Source: DASSWB01 sp035705495 (lineage in GTDB: Bacteria > Bacteroidota > Bacteroidia > Flavobacteriales > Flavobacteriaceae). Taken from it: 10,102 nt of DNA. The DNA lies in NCBI GenBank assembly GCA_035705495.1, contig DASSWB010000103.1, positions 1-10,102 of the forward strand, written 5' to 3'. The notes under the pieces are model-generated. The model was not told the DNA's origin, ran no database searches, and saw nothing but the letters and a program-made list of their open reading frames with translations. Shown piece by piece: positions 1-7,440 of the stretch. The translations under genes were made by a program, and so were the position numbers. Positions within the stretch are counted from its first letter, which is position 1. The number at the start of each line of letters is the position of its first letter.

Positions 1-133
1 TTCGTTTTAGAAGGTCTTGTAAGTTTTCTTCCAAATTAAGAATTTCACTGATTGTCCATTCTTTTTCGAGATATTCCAAAACTTCTTCTAAACCTTTTTC
101 AGCTTGCGGTGTCCAGACAATTTTCAATGCCAT
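1..133 (-). CDS. ParE/RelE-family toxin of a type II toxin-antitoxin pair (partial, C-terminus missing)
   Basis: Only the first 44 codons are inside the window; the gene runs off the left edge. It begins ATG at 133 and the translation starts MALKIVWTPQAEKGLEEVLE, followed by YLEKEWTISEI. The pattern of a short beta strand, then W-x-P-x-A-E-x-x-L and a helical hairpin is typical of the N-terminus of ParE/RelE-fold toxins (family usually 90-100 residues). ParE members poison DNA gyrase and RelE members cleave mRNA at the ribosome; the visible part does not decide between them. The start codon lies inside the end of the upstream antitoxin gene, with a 10-base overlap that implies translational coupling. 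The antitoxin-first order is the normal one. Family call fairly sure, target unknown. Confidence 0.72.
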   Translation of the reverse strand, partial: MALKIVWTPQAEKGLEEVLEYLEKEWTISEILNLEENLQDLLKR

Positions 134-351
134 CTTTCAAAGCGTTTCATGACTTCATCATTTTCGATGTATTGGCCATTATCTGCTTGTGCCAGCCCTT
201 TTTTAATTCCCTCTTGTTCTTCTTTGGATATTTCGTTCCACCAATCTACTTGTTCTTCATCAAAAATTGCTTTTATTTTGATTAACAAGCTTTCCTTTTG
301 TGTTTGCAATAAAAGATGCATTAATTCTAATTTTGTGGCTTCTATATTCAT
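124..351 (-). CDS. antitoxin of the ParE/RelE-type module
   Basis: A protein of 75 residues, start ATG at 351; a TTG two codons earlier (357) is possible but less likely. It is charged and largely helical, with an N-terminal helix (about residues 1-30), a W-W pair near residue 37, and a C-terminal E-E-x-x-x-I-x-x-G-L-x-Q-x-D-N-G region ending EVMKRFERW. That ending (D-N-G, a variable stretch, E-V-M-x-x-F) is seen in many short Bacteroidetes antitoxins encoded just before ParE/RelE toxins. It is expected to bind and neutralise the toxin and probably to repress the shared promoter, but no classical ribbon-helix-helix or HTH motif is obvious. Its last codons overlap the toxin start in the sequence ATGGCATTGA. 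The pairing is stronger evidence than the sequence alone. Confidence 0.7.
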   Translation of the reverse strand: MNIEATKLELMHLLLQTQKESLLIKIKAIFDEEQVDWWNEISKEEQEGIKKGLAQADNGQYIENDEVMKRFERWH

Positions 352-373
352 AATCAATAACTTTTACAGATAA

Positions 374-381
374 CAAAGATA
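374..381 (-). promoter_or_regulatory. candidate -7 element for the toxin-antitoxin operon
   Basis: On the minus strand this reads TATCTTTG, an exact match to the Bacteroidetes TAnnTTTG element, 22 bases before the antitoxin ATG. A -33 TTG at the usual spacing of about 19 is not seen; a TTTG lies only 12 bases upstream. Weak call. Confidence 0.3.
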
Positions 382-450
382 GTTTTTATCTAACAAAATA
401 TGTTCCTATTTAATCGCAAGGAATTGTTTTCGATATTTTTCCGAATTCAT

Positions 451-477
451 AAAATCCCAAATCAAATCCTAAATCAC
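451..477. repeat. AAATC-rich intergenic repeat, left copy
   Basis: This stretch opens AAAATCCCAAATC and closes CTAAATCAC. The same opening and closing words recur at 709-746, on the other side of the putative insertion-sequence remnant. Similar AAATCC repeats are common in intergenic DNA of Chryseobacterium-like genomes (from memory). No coding potential seen. Confidence 0.5.
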
Positions 478-483
478 GAAACA

Positions 484-700
484 GTGTTGTCCGGTAAAAC
501 TTTTGCCCATCGAAAAGATCCTGTGAAGTCAACAATTTGAAGTTATTGCTGTCTCTCAGGGCTTACTTTTGAAATTTTTCATTTTTCATTTTTTTTAGAA
601 CTGCCAACTTAAATATTATAATGATAATCAGTTAGTTAGAATCAAATCTATTTTCTATTTTCTTGCAGTGAAACGGTCTATGCTCTTTAACCGGACACTA
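484..700. mobile_element. remnant of an insertion sequence or MITE-like element, no transposase
   Basis: About 217 bases with inverted ends. The left end contains TGTCCGGTAAAA (488-499). The right end contains TTTAACCGGACA (686-697), whose reverse complement is TGTCCGGTTAAA. That is 11 of 12 matching, with AGTG-type bases just outside both cores. Nothing between them codes for a protein; the interior is AT-rich and holds a short ATTTTTC direct repeat near 573-590. No target-site duplication is visible. Two transposon ends with the middle deleted, or a MITE, is the simplest reading; the IS family cannot be assigned from these bases. Confidence 0.45.
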
Positions 701-714
701 ATGATCTTAAATCC

Positions 715-746
715 CAAATCCTCAAATCCTCAAATCCTCAAATCAC
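715..746. repeat. 8-base tandem repeat CAAATCCT, right copy of the AAATC-rich repeat
   Basis: Three exact copies of CAAATCCT (715-722, 723-730, 731-738) are followed by a divergent CAAATCAC (739-746). The array ends just past the stop codon of the small lipoprotein gene. Together with 451-477 it brackets the IS remnant. Confidence 0.7.
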
Positions 747-748
747 AA

Positions 749-1045
749 CTACTCAACTTCCAACACAAGTAAATATTCAGGTCCTCCATCTACAGGGTAT
801 CCTGTAATTTTTTCAGCGGTAATTGTAACTTCTTGGTTGAGGTAATTATCCAGATTAACAGCATCACTTTTTAAAGCATAAGATTCTTCTTCGGAAGAGA
901 TTGTATGTGTGCCGTATTGGTAAGTTGTAATGCCCTGCTGCTCAATCGTACCGGTAATTTGCATTTTATCGGCATTTTTTTCTGTTGAATTTTGACAGGT
1001 TGCAGTTAAAAATAATAGACTTAAAATAAAGCTGACGATTTTCAT
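749..1045 (-). CDS. small secreted lipoprotein with an OB-fold-like domain, function unknown
   Basis: 98 residues. The N-terminus MKIVSFILSLLFLTATC is a signal peptide with the lipid-attachment cysteine at residue 17; T at -1 is off the strict lipobox but tolerated in Bacteroidetes. The mature part (about 27-98) reads as alternating beta strands: I-T-G-T-I-E near 30, Y-Q-Y-G-T-H-T near 42, then L-D-x-Y-L-x-x-E-V-T-I near 66-76 and G-Y-P-V-D-G-G-P-E-Y-L near 82-92. This resembles small OB-fold-like domains in flavobacterial lipoproteins. It is probably anchored in an outer or inner membrane and faces the periplasm. It starts 11 bases after the CbpM-like gene ends and is the third gene of the dnaJ operon, but a link to chaperone function is not evident. 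Lipoprotein call strong, role unknown. Confidence 0.75.
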   Translation of the reverse strand: MKIVSFILSLLFLTATCQNSTEKNADKMQITGTIEQQGITTYQYGTHTISSEEESYALKSDAVNLDNYLNQEVTITAEKITGYPVDGGPEYLLVLEVE

Positions 1046-1056
1046 ATTTAAAAAAT

Positions 1057-1350
1057 TTATTCGTGATAACGGTTTAATTTATTCTGAAGCATTTTTACTT
1101 CATCCTGAAGGTTGGAAATCCTTTCAAGCATATGCGAAATTACATCAATTCCTTCAAGATTTATTTTTAATTCATAATACAATCGCATCATTTTTTCCAA
1201 ATCCCTAATTCTTTCTTTTTCAATCACCTCGGTTTCCTCTAATTGTTGTATTTCCAACAATCCGTATTCATTCAAGGAGTAGATAAAAGAATCTTCCACC
1301 TCATAGCAGGCGCAAATTTCGGTGATGGTTATAAATCGATCTCTATCCAT
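1057..1350 (-). CDS. cbpM: CbpM-like chaperone modulator (MerR-type fold)
   Basis: 97 residues. The N-terminal half has a short MerR-like winged-helix pattern: I-T-I-T-E-I-C near 7-13, then Y-E-V-E-D-S-F-I-Y-S-L-N-E-Y-G-L-L near 16-32. A helical stretch follows, and the C-terminal ~35 residues form a leucine-rich coiled coil (M-L-E-R-I-S-N-L, then V-K-M-L-Q-N-K-L). Length and layout match CbpM, which in E. coli binds the J-domain of CbpA and inhibits it. Its ATG overlaps the stop of the dnaJ/cbpA-type gene by 8 bases, the same gene order as cbpA-cbpM elsewhere, which is the strongest support. The family is often annotated as a MerR regulator; DNA binding has not been the known role. Translationally coupled to the chaperone gene. 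Confidence 0.8.
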   Translation of the reverse strand: MDRDRFITITEICACYEVEDSFIYSLNEYGLLEIQQLEETEVIEKERIRDLEKMMRLYYELKINLEGIDVISHMLERISNLQDEVKMLQNKLNRYHE

Positions 1351-2260
1351 TTTTTCTGATTTTAGAAAGTTCTTGTAACAATTCCTTTTCCTTGGCCGAT
1401 AAATTTGTTGGCACTTTTACATGGTACGTAATGTATAAATCGCCAAACTGATTTTCTTTTTTATAAACAGGAAAACCTTTTCCTTTCAATTTCACTCTTG
1501 TGCCATTTTGGGTTTCGGGCTTGACATTTAGTTTTACCTGTCCGTCGAAAGTATCAATGGTAACTTCACCGCCCAATGCCGCAGTATAAAAATCGATTTC
1601 CACATCTGAAAAAAGATCTTTTCCGTCCCGTTTAAATTTCGTGTTGTTTTTAATAACGAAGGTAATCAGCAAATCACCTTTTGGTCCGCCATTCATTCCT
1701 TCTCCACCATGGCCTTTAATCCGAATTGTCTGTCCGTTTTCAACGCCTGCAGGAATCGTGAGTCGGATAGTTTTTCCGTTTACCGTCAGCGTTTGTTTTT
1801 GAGTTGTAGAAACATCGGTTAAATTCAAATGCAATTCCGCAGTGAAATCTTGCCCACCGAATTGTGTTCTTCTACCCGAATTTCTTCCAGCGCCACCAAA
1901 CATCGATTCAAAAAAATCTGAAAAATCCCCCTCACCGAAACTTTGAGCATTTTCAAAACCACCTCCAAATCCGCCGCCCGATTGTTGCTGCTGATATTGT
2001 CTTTGCTGTTGCTTTTGTGCTTCAAACTGGTCGGCATGTTGCCAATCTTTTCCGTATTGGTCGTATTTTTTACGTTTTTCGGGATCACTCAATACCTCGT
2101 GGGCCTCGTTGAGTTGCTGAAACTTTTTTTGGGCTGCAGCATCATTAGGGTTTAGATCTGGATGATATTTTCTTGCCAATTTCCGGTACGCTTTTTTTAT
2201 CTCAGCGGTAGTGGCATTTTTATTTAATTCCAGAACCTTGTAATAATCAATGAATTCCAT
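1343..2260 (-). CDS. cbpA: CbpA-type (class B) DnaJ/Hsp40 co-chaperone
   Basis: 305 residues, usual CbpA length. The J-domain spans about 5-70 with the HPD signature at residues 33-35, which triggers ATP hydrolysis by DnaK. A glutamine-rich linker follows (about 78-93, runs of Q broken by R and Y), then a Gly/Phe-rich segment (94-136), then two beta-rich substrate-binding domains (about 138-297). There is no CxxCxGxG zinc-finger region, so this is a CbpA/class B protein and not DnaJ itself. Role: delivers unfolded clients to DnaK in the cytoplasm; E. coli CbpA also binds curved DNA and is made in stationary phase. It is the first gene of a minus-strand operon with CbpM and a lipoprotein. The Q-rich linker is longer than in E. 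coli CbpA and looks lineage-specific. Confidence 0.93.
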   Translation of the reverse strand: MEFIDYYKVLELNKNATTAEIKKAYRKLARKYHPDLNPNDAAAQKKFQQLNEAHEVLSDPEKRKKYDQYGKDWQHADQFEAQKQQQRQYQQQQSGGGFGGGFENAQSFGEGDFSDFFESMFGGAGRNSGRRTQFGGQDFTAELHLNLTDVSTTQKQTLTVNGKTIRLTIPAGVENGQTIRIKGHGGEGMNGGPKGDLLITFVIKNNTKFKRDGKDLFSDVEIDFYTAALGGEVTIDTFDGQVKLNVKPETQNGTRVKLKGKGFPVYKKENQFGDLYITYHVKVPTNLSAKEKELLQELSKIRKNG

Positions 2261-2294
2261 TCTGTTTGAACTTTATAAAAATCGGATTTCCACT

Positions 2295-2302
2295 TAAAGG
2301 TA
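2295..2302 (-). promoter_or_regulatory. possible -7 element of the cbpA operon
   Basis: On the minus strand this reads TACCTTTA, one base off TAnnTTTG, 34 bases before the cbpA ATG. No clear -33 TTG lies at the expected spacing. Weak. Confidence 0.25.
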
Positions 2303-2441
2303 CATTTTTAGAATAGAAAATAAATAAGGTTTTGCAGAGTTTTAGGATTCGGAACAGGGGAGAAGAAAAATTAAGAAGATTTTAAGAATAGGCTGTTTTC
2401 TGGGCATTTGTTTTTATACATGCTTTTACTAATTTTAGAAC

Positions 2442-4355
2442 ATGAAAAACTACACCGTCAAAACATTTGCTGAATACAAGCAAGCCTACGAGGAAAGCGT
2501 ACACAATCCTGAAGGTTTTTGGGAAAAGATTGCCGACGAATTTTACTGGCAAAAGAAATGGGACAAAACTTTGGAATGGGATTTCAAGAAACCTGAAGTC
2601 AAGTGGTTTCAAGGTGGCAAATTGAATATTACCGAAAATTGTCTTGACAGACATTTGGAGAAATTGGGAAACAAAACCGCTATTATTTGGGAACCGAACA
2701 ATCCGGATGAGGAATCAAGACATATCACATACAGACAACTTTTTGTAAAGGTCTCGCAATTTGCTAATGTCTTGAAGAACAATGGTATCAAAAAAGGCGA
2801 TCGTGTTTGTATTTACATGCCAATGATTCCCGAACTCGCTATTGCAATGTTGGCGTGCGCGCGGATTGGAGCTGTGCATTCTATTGTTTTCGCGGGATTT
2901 TCAAGTACTGCGATCGCAAATAGGATAAATGACTCTAAATGTAAAATGCTCATCACGGCAAATGAAGTGTATCGTGGCACCAAACCAATCAACCTCAAAG
3001 CAGTTTGTGATGAAGCTTTGGAAAATACACCATCCATTGAAACTGTTATAGTTTATCGAAGAACGAACGAACCGACGCTAATGAAAAAAGGACGGGACAA
3101 GTTCTGGTTCGATGAACTTCTGGAAGCTGAGAAAGATTGTCCGGCTGAGGTCATGGATGCTGAAGACATGCTTTTTATCTTATATACTTCAGGATCCACA
3201 GGGAAACCCAAAGGAATGGTACATACAATTGGAGGTTATATGGTTGGTGTTACCTATTCTTTCGAGAATGTTTTTCAAATGAAAAAAGATGATATTTATT
3301 GGTGCACTGCGGACATTGGTTGGATTACCGGACATTCATATATTATTTACGGTCCTTTGGCCGCCGGCGCAACTACGGTCATGTTTGAAGGAATCCCAAC
3401 TTATCCAGATGCTGGTCGATTCTGGGAAATTATTGATAAATTAAAAGTCACTCATTTTTATACAGCTCCAACAGCAATTCGTTCTTTGGCGAAGCAGCCG
3501 TTGGAATTGGTTGAAAAACACGATTTGTCGTCATTGAAGGTTCTGGGCTCTGTTGGTGAGCCTATCAATGAGGAAGCTTGGCATTGGTACAACGATCATG
3601 TTGGGAAAGGAAATTGTCCTGTTGTTGATACTTGGTGGCAAACCGAAACCGGAGGAATCATGATTTCGCCTCTAGCAGGAATTACATCTACAAGACCTAC
3701 CTTCGCGACTTTGCCGCTTCCGGGCGTTCAACCGGCTTTAATGGATGAAAACGGGAATGAAATTGAAAATACACGTGAAAAAGCAGAAGGACGTTTGGCA
3801 ATGAAATTCCCTTGGCCAGCAATGGCGCGAACCATTTACAATGATCATGAACGTTACAAGCAAGTTTATTTTTCCACTTTTGAAAATATGTATTTTTCAG
3901 GTGATGGCGCCTACCGCGATGCAACTGGAAATTACAGAATCACAGGTAGGGTAGATGATGTGGTAATCGTTTCCGGGCACAATTTGGGAACAGCGCCAGT
4001 TGAAAATGCGATAAACGAACATATATCGGTTGTTGAAAGTGCCGTGGTTGGTTTTCCACACGATATCAAAGGGTTTGCTTTACATGCTTTTGTGATTTTG
4101 CATGAAAATGTGGAAGGTAATGAACAATTGAAAAATGAAATTAGGAATGAAGTTTCAAAAATGATTGGTCCCATTGCCAAACCGGATAAAATTCAATTTG
4201 TAAGCAACCTGCCGAAAACCAGGAGCGGAAAAATCATGCGTCGGATTTTGCGAAAGATTGCCGCGAAGGATTTTGAGAATTTGGGCGATACTTCAACATT
4301 GTTAAATCCTGAAATAGTCGAGCAAATTGTGACAGAATCACAACAGGAAGCTTAA
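2442..4355 (+). CDS. acs: acetyl-CoA synthetase (AMP-forming acetate-CoA ligase)
   Basis: 637 residues, full length. It converts acetate, ATP and CoA to acetyl-CoA, AMP and PPi in the cytoplasm, for growth on or recapture of acetate. All adenylate-forming motifs are present: the P-loop YTSGSTGKPKG at 248-258; TWWQTETGG at 397-405, whose tryptophan closes the small acetate pocket; YFSGDGAYRD followed by I-T-G-R-V-D-D-V in the hinge region; and RSGKIMRR near the C-terminus, where K597 is the catalytic lysine that is acetylated in regulated Acs proteins. The motif usually SGHRLGTAE reads SGHNLGTAP here; Asn replaces Arg at a position contacting the adenylate. I think this is common in Bacteroidetes homologues. 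Divergent from the cbpA operon, with 181 bases between them. Confidence 0.95.
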   Translation: MKNYTVKTFAEYKQAYEESVHNPEGFWEKIADEFYWQKKWDKTLEWDFKKPEVKWFQGGKLNITENCLDRHLEKLGNKTAIIWEPNNPDEESRHITYRQLFVKVSQFANVLKNNGIKKGDRVCIYMPMIPELAIAMLACARIGAVHSIVFAGFSSTAIANRINDSKCKMLITANEVYRGTKPINLKAVCDEALENTPSIETVIVYRRTNEPTLMKKGRDKFWFDELLEAEKDCPAEVMDAEDMLFILYTSGSTGKPKGMVHTIGGYMVGVTYSFENVFQMKKDDIYWCTADIGWITGHSYIIYGPLAAGATTVMFEGIPTYPDAGRFWEIIDKLKVTHFYTAPTAIRSLAKQPLELVEKHDLSSLKVLGSVGEPINEEAWHWYNDHVGKGNCPVVDTWWQTETGGIMISPLAGITSTRPTFATLPLPGVQPALMDENGNEIENTREKAEGRLAMKFPWPAMARTIYNDHERYKQVYFSTFENMYFSGDGAYRDATGNYRITGRVDDVVIVSGHNLGTAPVENAINEHISVVESAVVGFPHDIKGFALHAFVILHENVEGNEQLKNEIRNEVSKMIGPIAKPDKIQFVSNLPKTRSGKIMRRILRKIAAKDFENLGDTSTLLNPEIVEQIVTESQQEA

Positions 4356-4395
4356 TTTTAGCTGAAATTTTTGATTCAAAAAAACCTGAACTACC

Positions 4396-5352
4396 ATGCT
4401 TGATTTTATTTTTCTTATCGGCGGAATTGCTTTGATAATTTTTAGTGCCAATTGGCTTGTTAACGGAGCATCGGCGCTTGCCAAAAAGTATGGGGTTTCA
4501 GACTTGGTGATCGGTTTAACAATTGTTGCATTTGGTACTTCGGCACCGGAATTGACAGTGAACGTTTTTGCTGCCCTTGAAGGATCTACTGATATTGCCA
4601 TTGGTAACGTTTTAGGAAGTAACATTGCAAATATTCTATTGATCGTTGGGGTTTCCGCGGTTATTTTTCCACTTACAATCAAACGAAATACAACATGGAA
4701 AGAAATTCCATTAAGTCTTTTGGCAGCAATTGTTCTTGGTTTTTTGGCGAATGATGTTGTGATTGATGGAGCGGATGAAAGTTTGCTTTCGCGTATAGAC
4801 GGTCTTGTTTTGATTTGTTTCTTCGCAATTTTTATGTTCTACACAGCCGATATGGCTAAAAACAGTCCGGAGATTTTACTCGATGATGAAATTGTTCCGA
4901 AACCGATTTGGAAATGCCTTTTGCTGATTGTTGGCGGATTGCTCGGACTTTATTTTGGAGGCGATTTTATGGTTGATGCTGCGGTAAATATTGCCAATCG
5001 TTTTGGAATGAGCGAAAAATTAATAGGCGTGACGATTATCGCGTTGGGTACTTCCGTTCCCGAACTTGCAACTTCAGTGGTGGCCGCGATGAAGAAGAAC
5101 ACCGATATTGCAATTGGAAATATTGTTGGTTCCAATATTTTCAATATTTTCTTTATTCTCGGACTGACTTCCATAATTGAACCGCTTCCGTTTGCGGCAA
5201 ATATGAATTTTGATATTTTATGGGTGATTTTTGCCAGTCTCGTTTTATTCTTGAGTACACTTCTTTTTGGTAAAGGAAGGGTAGGCAGGAAAGAAGGGAT
5301 TATTTTTATCGTATTTTATGTTGCATATATTCTGATTTCAATATTTAGGTAA
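4396..5352 (+). CDS. calcium/sodium antiporter, CaCA family (YrbG type)
   Basis: 318 residues, standard length for bacterial YrbG-like exchangers. It is an inner-membrane protein of about ten hydrophobic helices built from two inverted halves. Each half carries the family's alpha-repeat: GTSAPEL at 47-53 followed by IAIGNVLGSNIANIL, and GTSVPEL at 218-224 followed by IAIGNIVGSNIFNIF. The two glutamates (E52, E223) are the ion-coordinating residues. An acidic loop near residues 155-167 separates the halves. It exports Ca2+ in exchange for Na+ or H+; which ion is used cannot be read from sequence. It starts 40 bases after acs on the same strand, so the two may be co-transcribed. No biochemical link to acetate is evident. 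Confidence 0.93.
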   Translation: MLDFIFLIGGIALIIFSANWLVNGASALAKKYGVSDLVIGLTIVAFGTSAPELTVNVFAALEGSTDIAIGNVLGSNIANILLIVGVSAVIFPLTIKRNTTWKEIPLSLLAAIVLGFLANDVVIDGADESLLSRIDGLVLICFFAIFMFYTADMAKNSPEILLDDEIVPKPIWKCLLLIVGGLLGLYFGGDFMVDAAVNIANRFGMSEKLIGVTIIALGTSVPELATSVVAAMKKNTDIAIGNIVGSNIFNIFFILGLTSIIEPLPFAANMNFDILWVIFASLVLFLSTLLFGKGRVGRKEGIIFIVFYVAYILISIFR

Positions 5353-5406
5353 ACTTGCCATTTTTTTGATTTTTAAAAAATCCGTAACTTTTTATAAAAT
5401 TAAAAA

Positions 5407-5934
5407 ATGGAAGAAGATGCGCTGGAATTTGCGAGAAAGGCACACGGAAATCAGCAAAGAAAATATACACAGGAAATTTATATTGAACATCCCAAGCGGG
5501 TTGCCGAAACGGTAAGGAAGGTTTCGCATACTTCGGAAATGATTTGTGCTGCTTATTTGCATGACGTAGTTGAAGACACGCCGGTTTCGATTGAAGAAAT
5601 TGAAGAAAAATTCGGTAAAAACGTCGCCCTGCTTGTTCATGAATTGACAGATGAATACACAAAAGAAAAATATCCGCAGTTAAACCGAAAGCAACGAAAA
5701 GAAAAGGAAGTTGAACGCCAAGCAAAAATAAGTCCGCAGGCAAAAACCATAAAACTCGCCGATGTTATTGACAACACACCAGATATTGTTAGGAACGATA
5801 AAGGTTTTGCATTAAAATATGTCAGGGAAATGGATAATTTGGTTCAAGTGCTGAAAGAAGGAAACCGAAACTTATTACAAGAGGCAAGAAATGAAATTTT
5901 AAAAGGCAAAAAAACATTGGGAATTAAAATTTGA
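5407..5934 (+). CDS. stand-alone HD-domain (p)ppGpp hydrolase (SAH/MESH1 type)
   Basis: 175 residues, close to the size of the MESH1/SpoT hydrolase domain. HD-superfamily metal ligands are visible: H28 (in YIEHP), H52-D53 (in AAYLHDVVEDT) and D119 (in KLADVIDN). E56-D57 form the E-D pair specific to RelA/SpoT-type hydrolases. The N-terminal segment A-R-K-A-H-x-x-Q-x-R-K at 9-19 is the nucleotide-binding helix of that family. There is no synthetase, TGS or ACT domain, so the protein should only degrade (p)ppGpp or a similar pyrophosphorylated nucleotide in the cytoplasm. The gene begins 54 bases after the antiporter; TAACTTTT at 5385-5392 could be a weak -7 element of its own promoter. Substrate is inferred; some relatives act on NADPH. 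Confidence 0.85.
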   Translation: MEEDALEFARKAHGNQQRKYTQEIYIEHPKRVAETVRKVSHTSEMICAAYLHDVVEDTPVSIEEIEEKFGKNVALLVHELTDEYTKEKYPQLNRKQRKEKEVERQAKISPQAKTIKLADVIDNTPDIVRNDKGFALKYVREMDNLVQVLKEGNRNLLQEARNEILKGKKTLGIKI

Positions 5935-6297
5935 CCTGATATTTTTCGTCCTGAAAATTTTTTTGAAAACAATAGTCTTAAAAAAGAGGAGGAAAGAAGG
6001 TTAAATATCAAAAAAATAAGGCAAACGAGGAATTTAAAGTAGAGAAGGAATTTTCCTATTTAAAAGCCGTACTTTTTATTTGAAGGAAAGATTGTAAAAT
6101 AAGAAGTATTTCCGTTTTCCCTCTTCGCTGAGTTTTCAGTTTTCCGAAGAAAAAATTTTCACTTCACAGCTTAAACTTGCATTTCACCTTTTTCACTCAA
6201 TTAAATATCCGTTCTGTGATTAATTTTTCGGATATAAAATGTTTGAAATCAACAAAATTTATTGTTTGGCTTTCAGTATATTGAAATAAAATTGCCC
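5935..6297 (+). other. 363-base gap before the recombinase; no clear gene
   Basis: AT-rich non-coding DNA marking the junction between ordinary chromosomal genes and the cassette region. Two things are visible. One is an imperfect hairpin with arms TCTTCG (6122-6127) and CGAAGA (6145-6150), with an inner CTG/CAG pairing. The other is a 16-codon reading frame at 6239-6289 just ahead of the recombinase. No convincing TTG-N19-TAnnTTTG promoter was found for the recombinase. Confidence 0.6.
6239..6289 (+). CDS. possible 16-residue leader peptide upstream of the recombinase
   Basis: ATG at 6239, stop TAA at 6287-6289, product MFEINKIYCLAFSILK. It ends eight bases before the recombinase ATG. A frame this short arises easily by chance in AT-rich DNA; only its position makes it worth noting. 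Confidence 0.12.
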   Translation: MFEINKIYCLAFSILK

Positions 6298-7425
6298 ATG
6301 CCAAAAATTACATTAGCGTTGTTGGAACATAGGAATGCGGTGCATATTTCTATTAAATTCGATTATGATGATGCTATTTTGAAGCATGTAAAAAAACTGG
6401 AAGATGTATGTTGGAGCAAAACACACAAAACTTTTTATCTTCCTTATAATGTCAGTAACAAAAATCGGATTTTTGAACATTTTGTGAATAAAGGCTGGTT
6501 TGTGGATTATTCGGCTTTGCCCAGACAATTACCGAAACCGGTAGAACCCGTTTTTGAGAAGAAAGAATTGGGAAAACTGACCCCGTCTAAATCCGCAATT
6601 GTTGAAGCTTTTAGGAAATGGATGATGCAACAGCGGTACAGTGATAACACTTCGAATACCTACTGTAGTCTTTTAAAAACATTTTTAATGTTTTATGATG
6701 AAAAGGAAATTGATGAAATAACGGAAAAAGATATTGTAAGGTTCAATCAGCATTACGTGTTGGCCAATAATTACAGTAGGACCTTTCAAAACCAGATGCT
6801 CAATGCATTGAAGCTGTTTTATATTCGTTACAATAATACTTCGTTTCTTTTTGAAAATATTAAAAGACCACGAAAGGAAAAACGCTTACCCGAGGTTCTT
6901 TCTCCCCAAGAAGTTTATGATATTCTGAAAAATATAAAAAATGTGAAGCACCGAAGTCTACTGATTTTAGTTTATGCCTGCGGACTTCGGATTGGGGAAG
7001 CATTAAATTTAAAACTAACCGATATTGACAGTAAAAGGGGATTCATACATATTAAGCATGCAAAAGGGGCAAAAGACAGGTATGTACCGCTAAGTGCGAA
7101 AACCTATGATGTTATAAAACAGTATTACAAAATATACGAGCCCAAAACCTTTTTGTTTGAAGGCGAAGGCGGAAATGAATATACGCAAAGCAGTGCAAGA
7201 AAAATTTTAAGAAATGCAATTGCAAAGACAGACATCAAAAAACACGTCACGCTACATACCTTGCGACACAGTTTTGCAACTCATTTGTTGGAAAATGGAA
7301 CAGATATACGATACATACAAAGTATTTTAGGGCACAACAGTCCCAAAACCACCATGATTTATACTCACGTAAGTACCACTAGTTTAAAAAACATAAAAAA
7401 TCCGTTTGACGATATAGATATTTAA
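6298..7425 (+). CDS. tyrosine recombinase (integron-integrase-like, XerC/D superfamily)
   Basis: 375 residues from ATG 6298; an in-frame TTG at 6262 would add 12 residues but is less likely. Residues 1-85 form an extra N-terminal domain not found in XerC/D (I-S-I-K-F-D-Y-D-D, then W-S-K-T-H-K-T-F-Y-L-P-Y). About 95-190 is the SAM-like DNA-binding core domain (Y-S-D-N-T-S-N-T-Y). The catalytic domain holds the whole set: R231 in CGLRIGEAL, K256 in HAKGAKDRYVPL, H320-x-x-R323 in HTLRHSFATHLL, H346 in LGHNS, and nucleophile Y355 in TTMIYTHVS. The tail NIKNPFDDI recalls the RSPLD tail of IntI integrases, but the IntI-specific insertion between K and HxxR is absent. It points straight into the array of structured sites and single genes starting at 7518, which it probably recombines. 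Active-looking; substrate inferred. Confidence 0.9.
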   Translation: MPKITLALLEHRNAVHISIKFDYDDAILKHVKKLEDVCWSKTHKTFYLPYNVSNKNRIFEHFVNKGWFVDYSALPRQLPKPVEPVFEKKELGKLTPSKSAIVEAFRKWMMQQRYSDNTSNTYCSLLKTFLMFYDEKEIDEITEKDIVRFNQHYVLANNYSRTFQNQMLNALKLFYIRYNNTSFLFENIKRPRKEKRLPEVLSPQEVYDILKNIKNVKHRSLLILVYACGLRIGEALNLKLTDIDSKRGFIHIKHAKGAKDRYVPLSAKTYDVIKQYYKIYEPKTFLFEGEGGNEYTQSSARKILRNAIAKTDIKKHVTLHTLRHSFATHLLENGTDIRYIQSILGHNSPKTTMIYTHVSTTSLKNIKNPFDDIDI

Positions 7426-7440
7426 CATAAATTGCCAGAA

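Noticed and set aside
1864..2155. Plus-strand reading frames of 70-82 codons across the cbpA gene
   Set aside because: They lie opposite a well-supported cbpA gene and show no domain of their own; shadows.
2407..2437. TTTG-N19-TAATTTTA as the acs promoter
   Set aside because: Spacing is right and the match near, but it ends four bases before the ATG, which would leave almost no leader; too weak to list.
4368..4382. TTTTTGA-T-TCAAAAA between acs and the antiporter as a terminator
   Set aside because: No G+C-rich stem and only a one-base loop; it is an AT palindrome that occurs easily by chance.
6262..6297. TTG start at 6262 for the recombinase
   Set aside because: The added 12 residues are not needed by the fold, and ATG 6298 begins a clean beta strand (PKITLALLEHR).
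6298..7425. Calling the recombinase a classical integron integrase intI
   Set aside because: The IntI-specific insertion between the catalytic lysine and HxxR is missing, and the neighbouring boxes do not follow GTTRRRY; integron-like is as far as the sequence goes.
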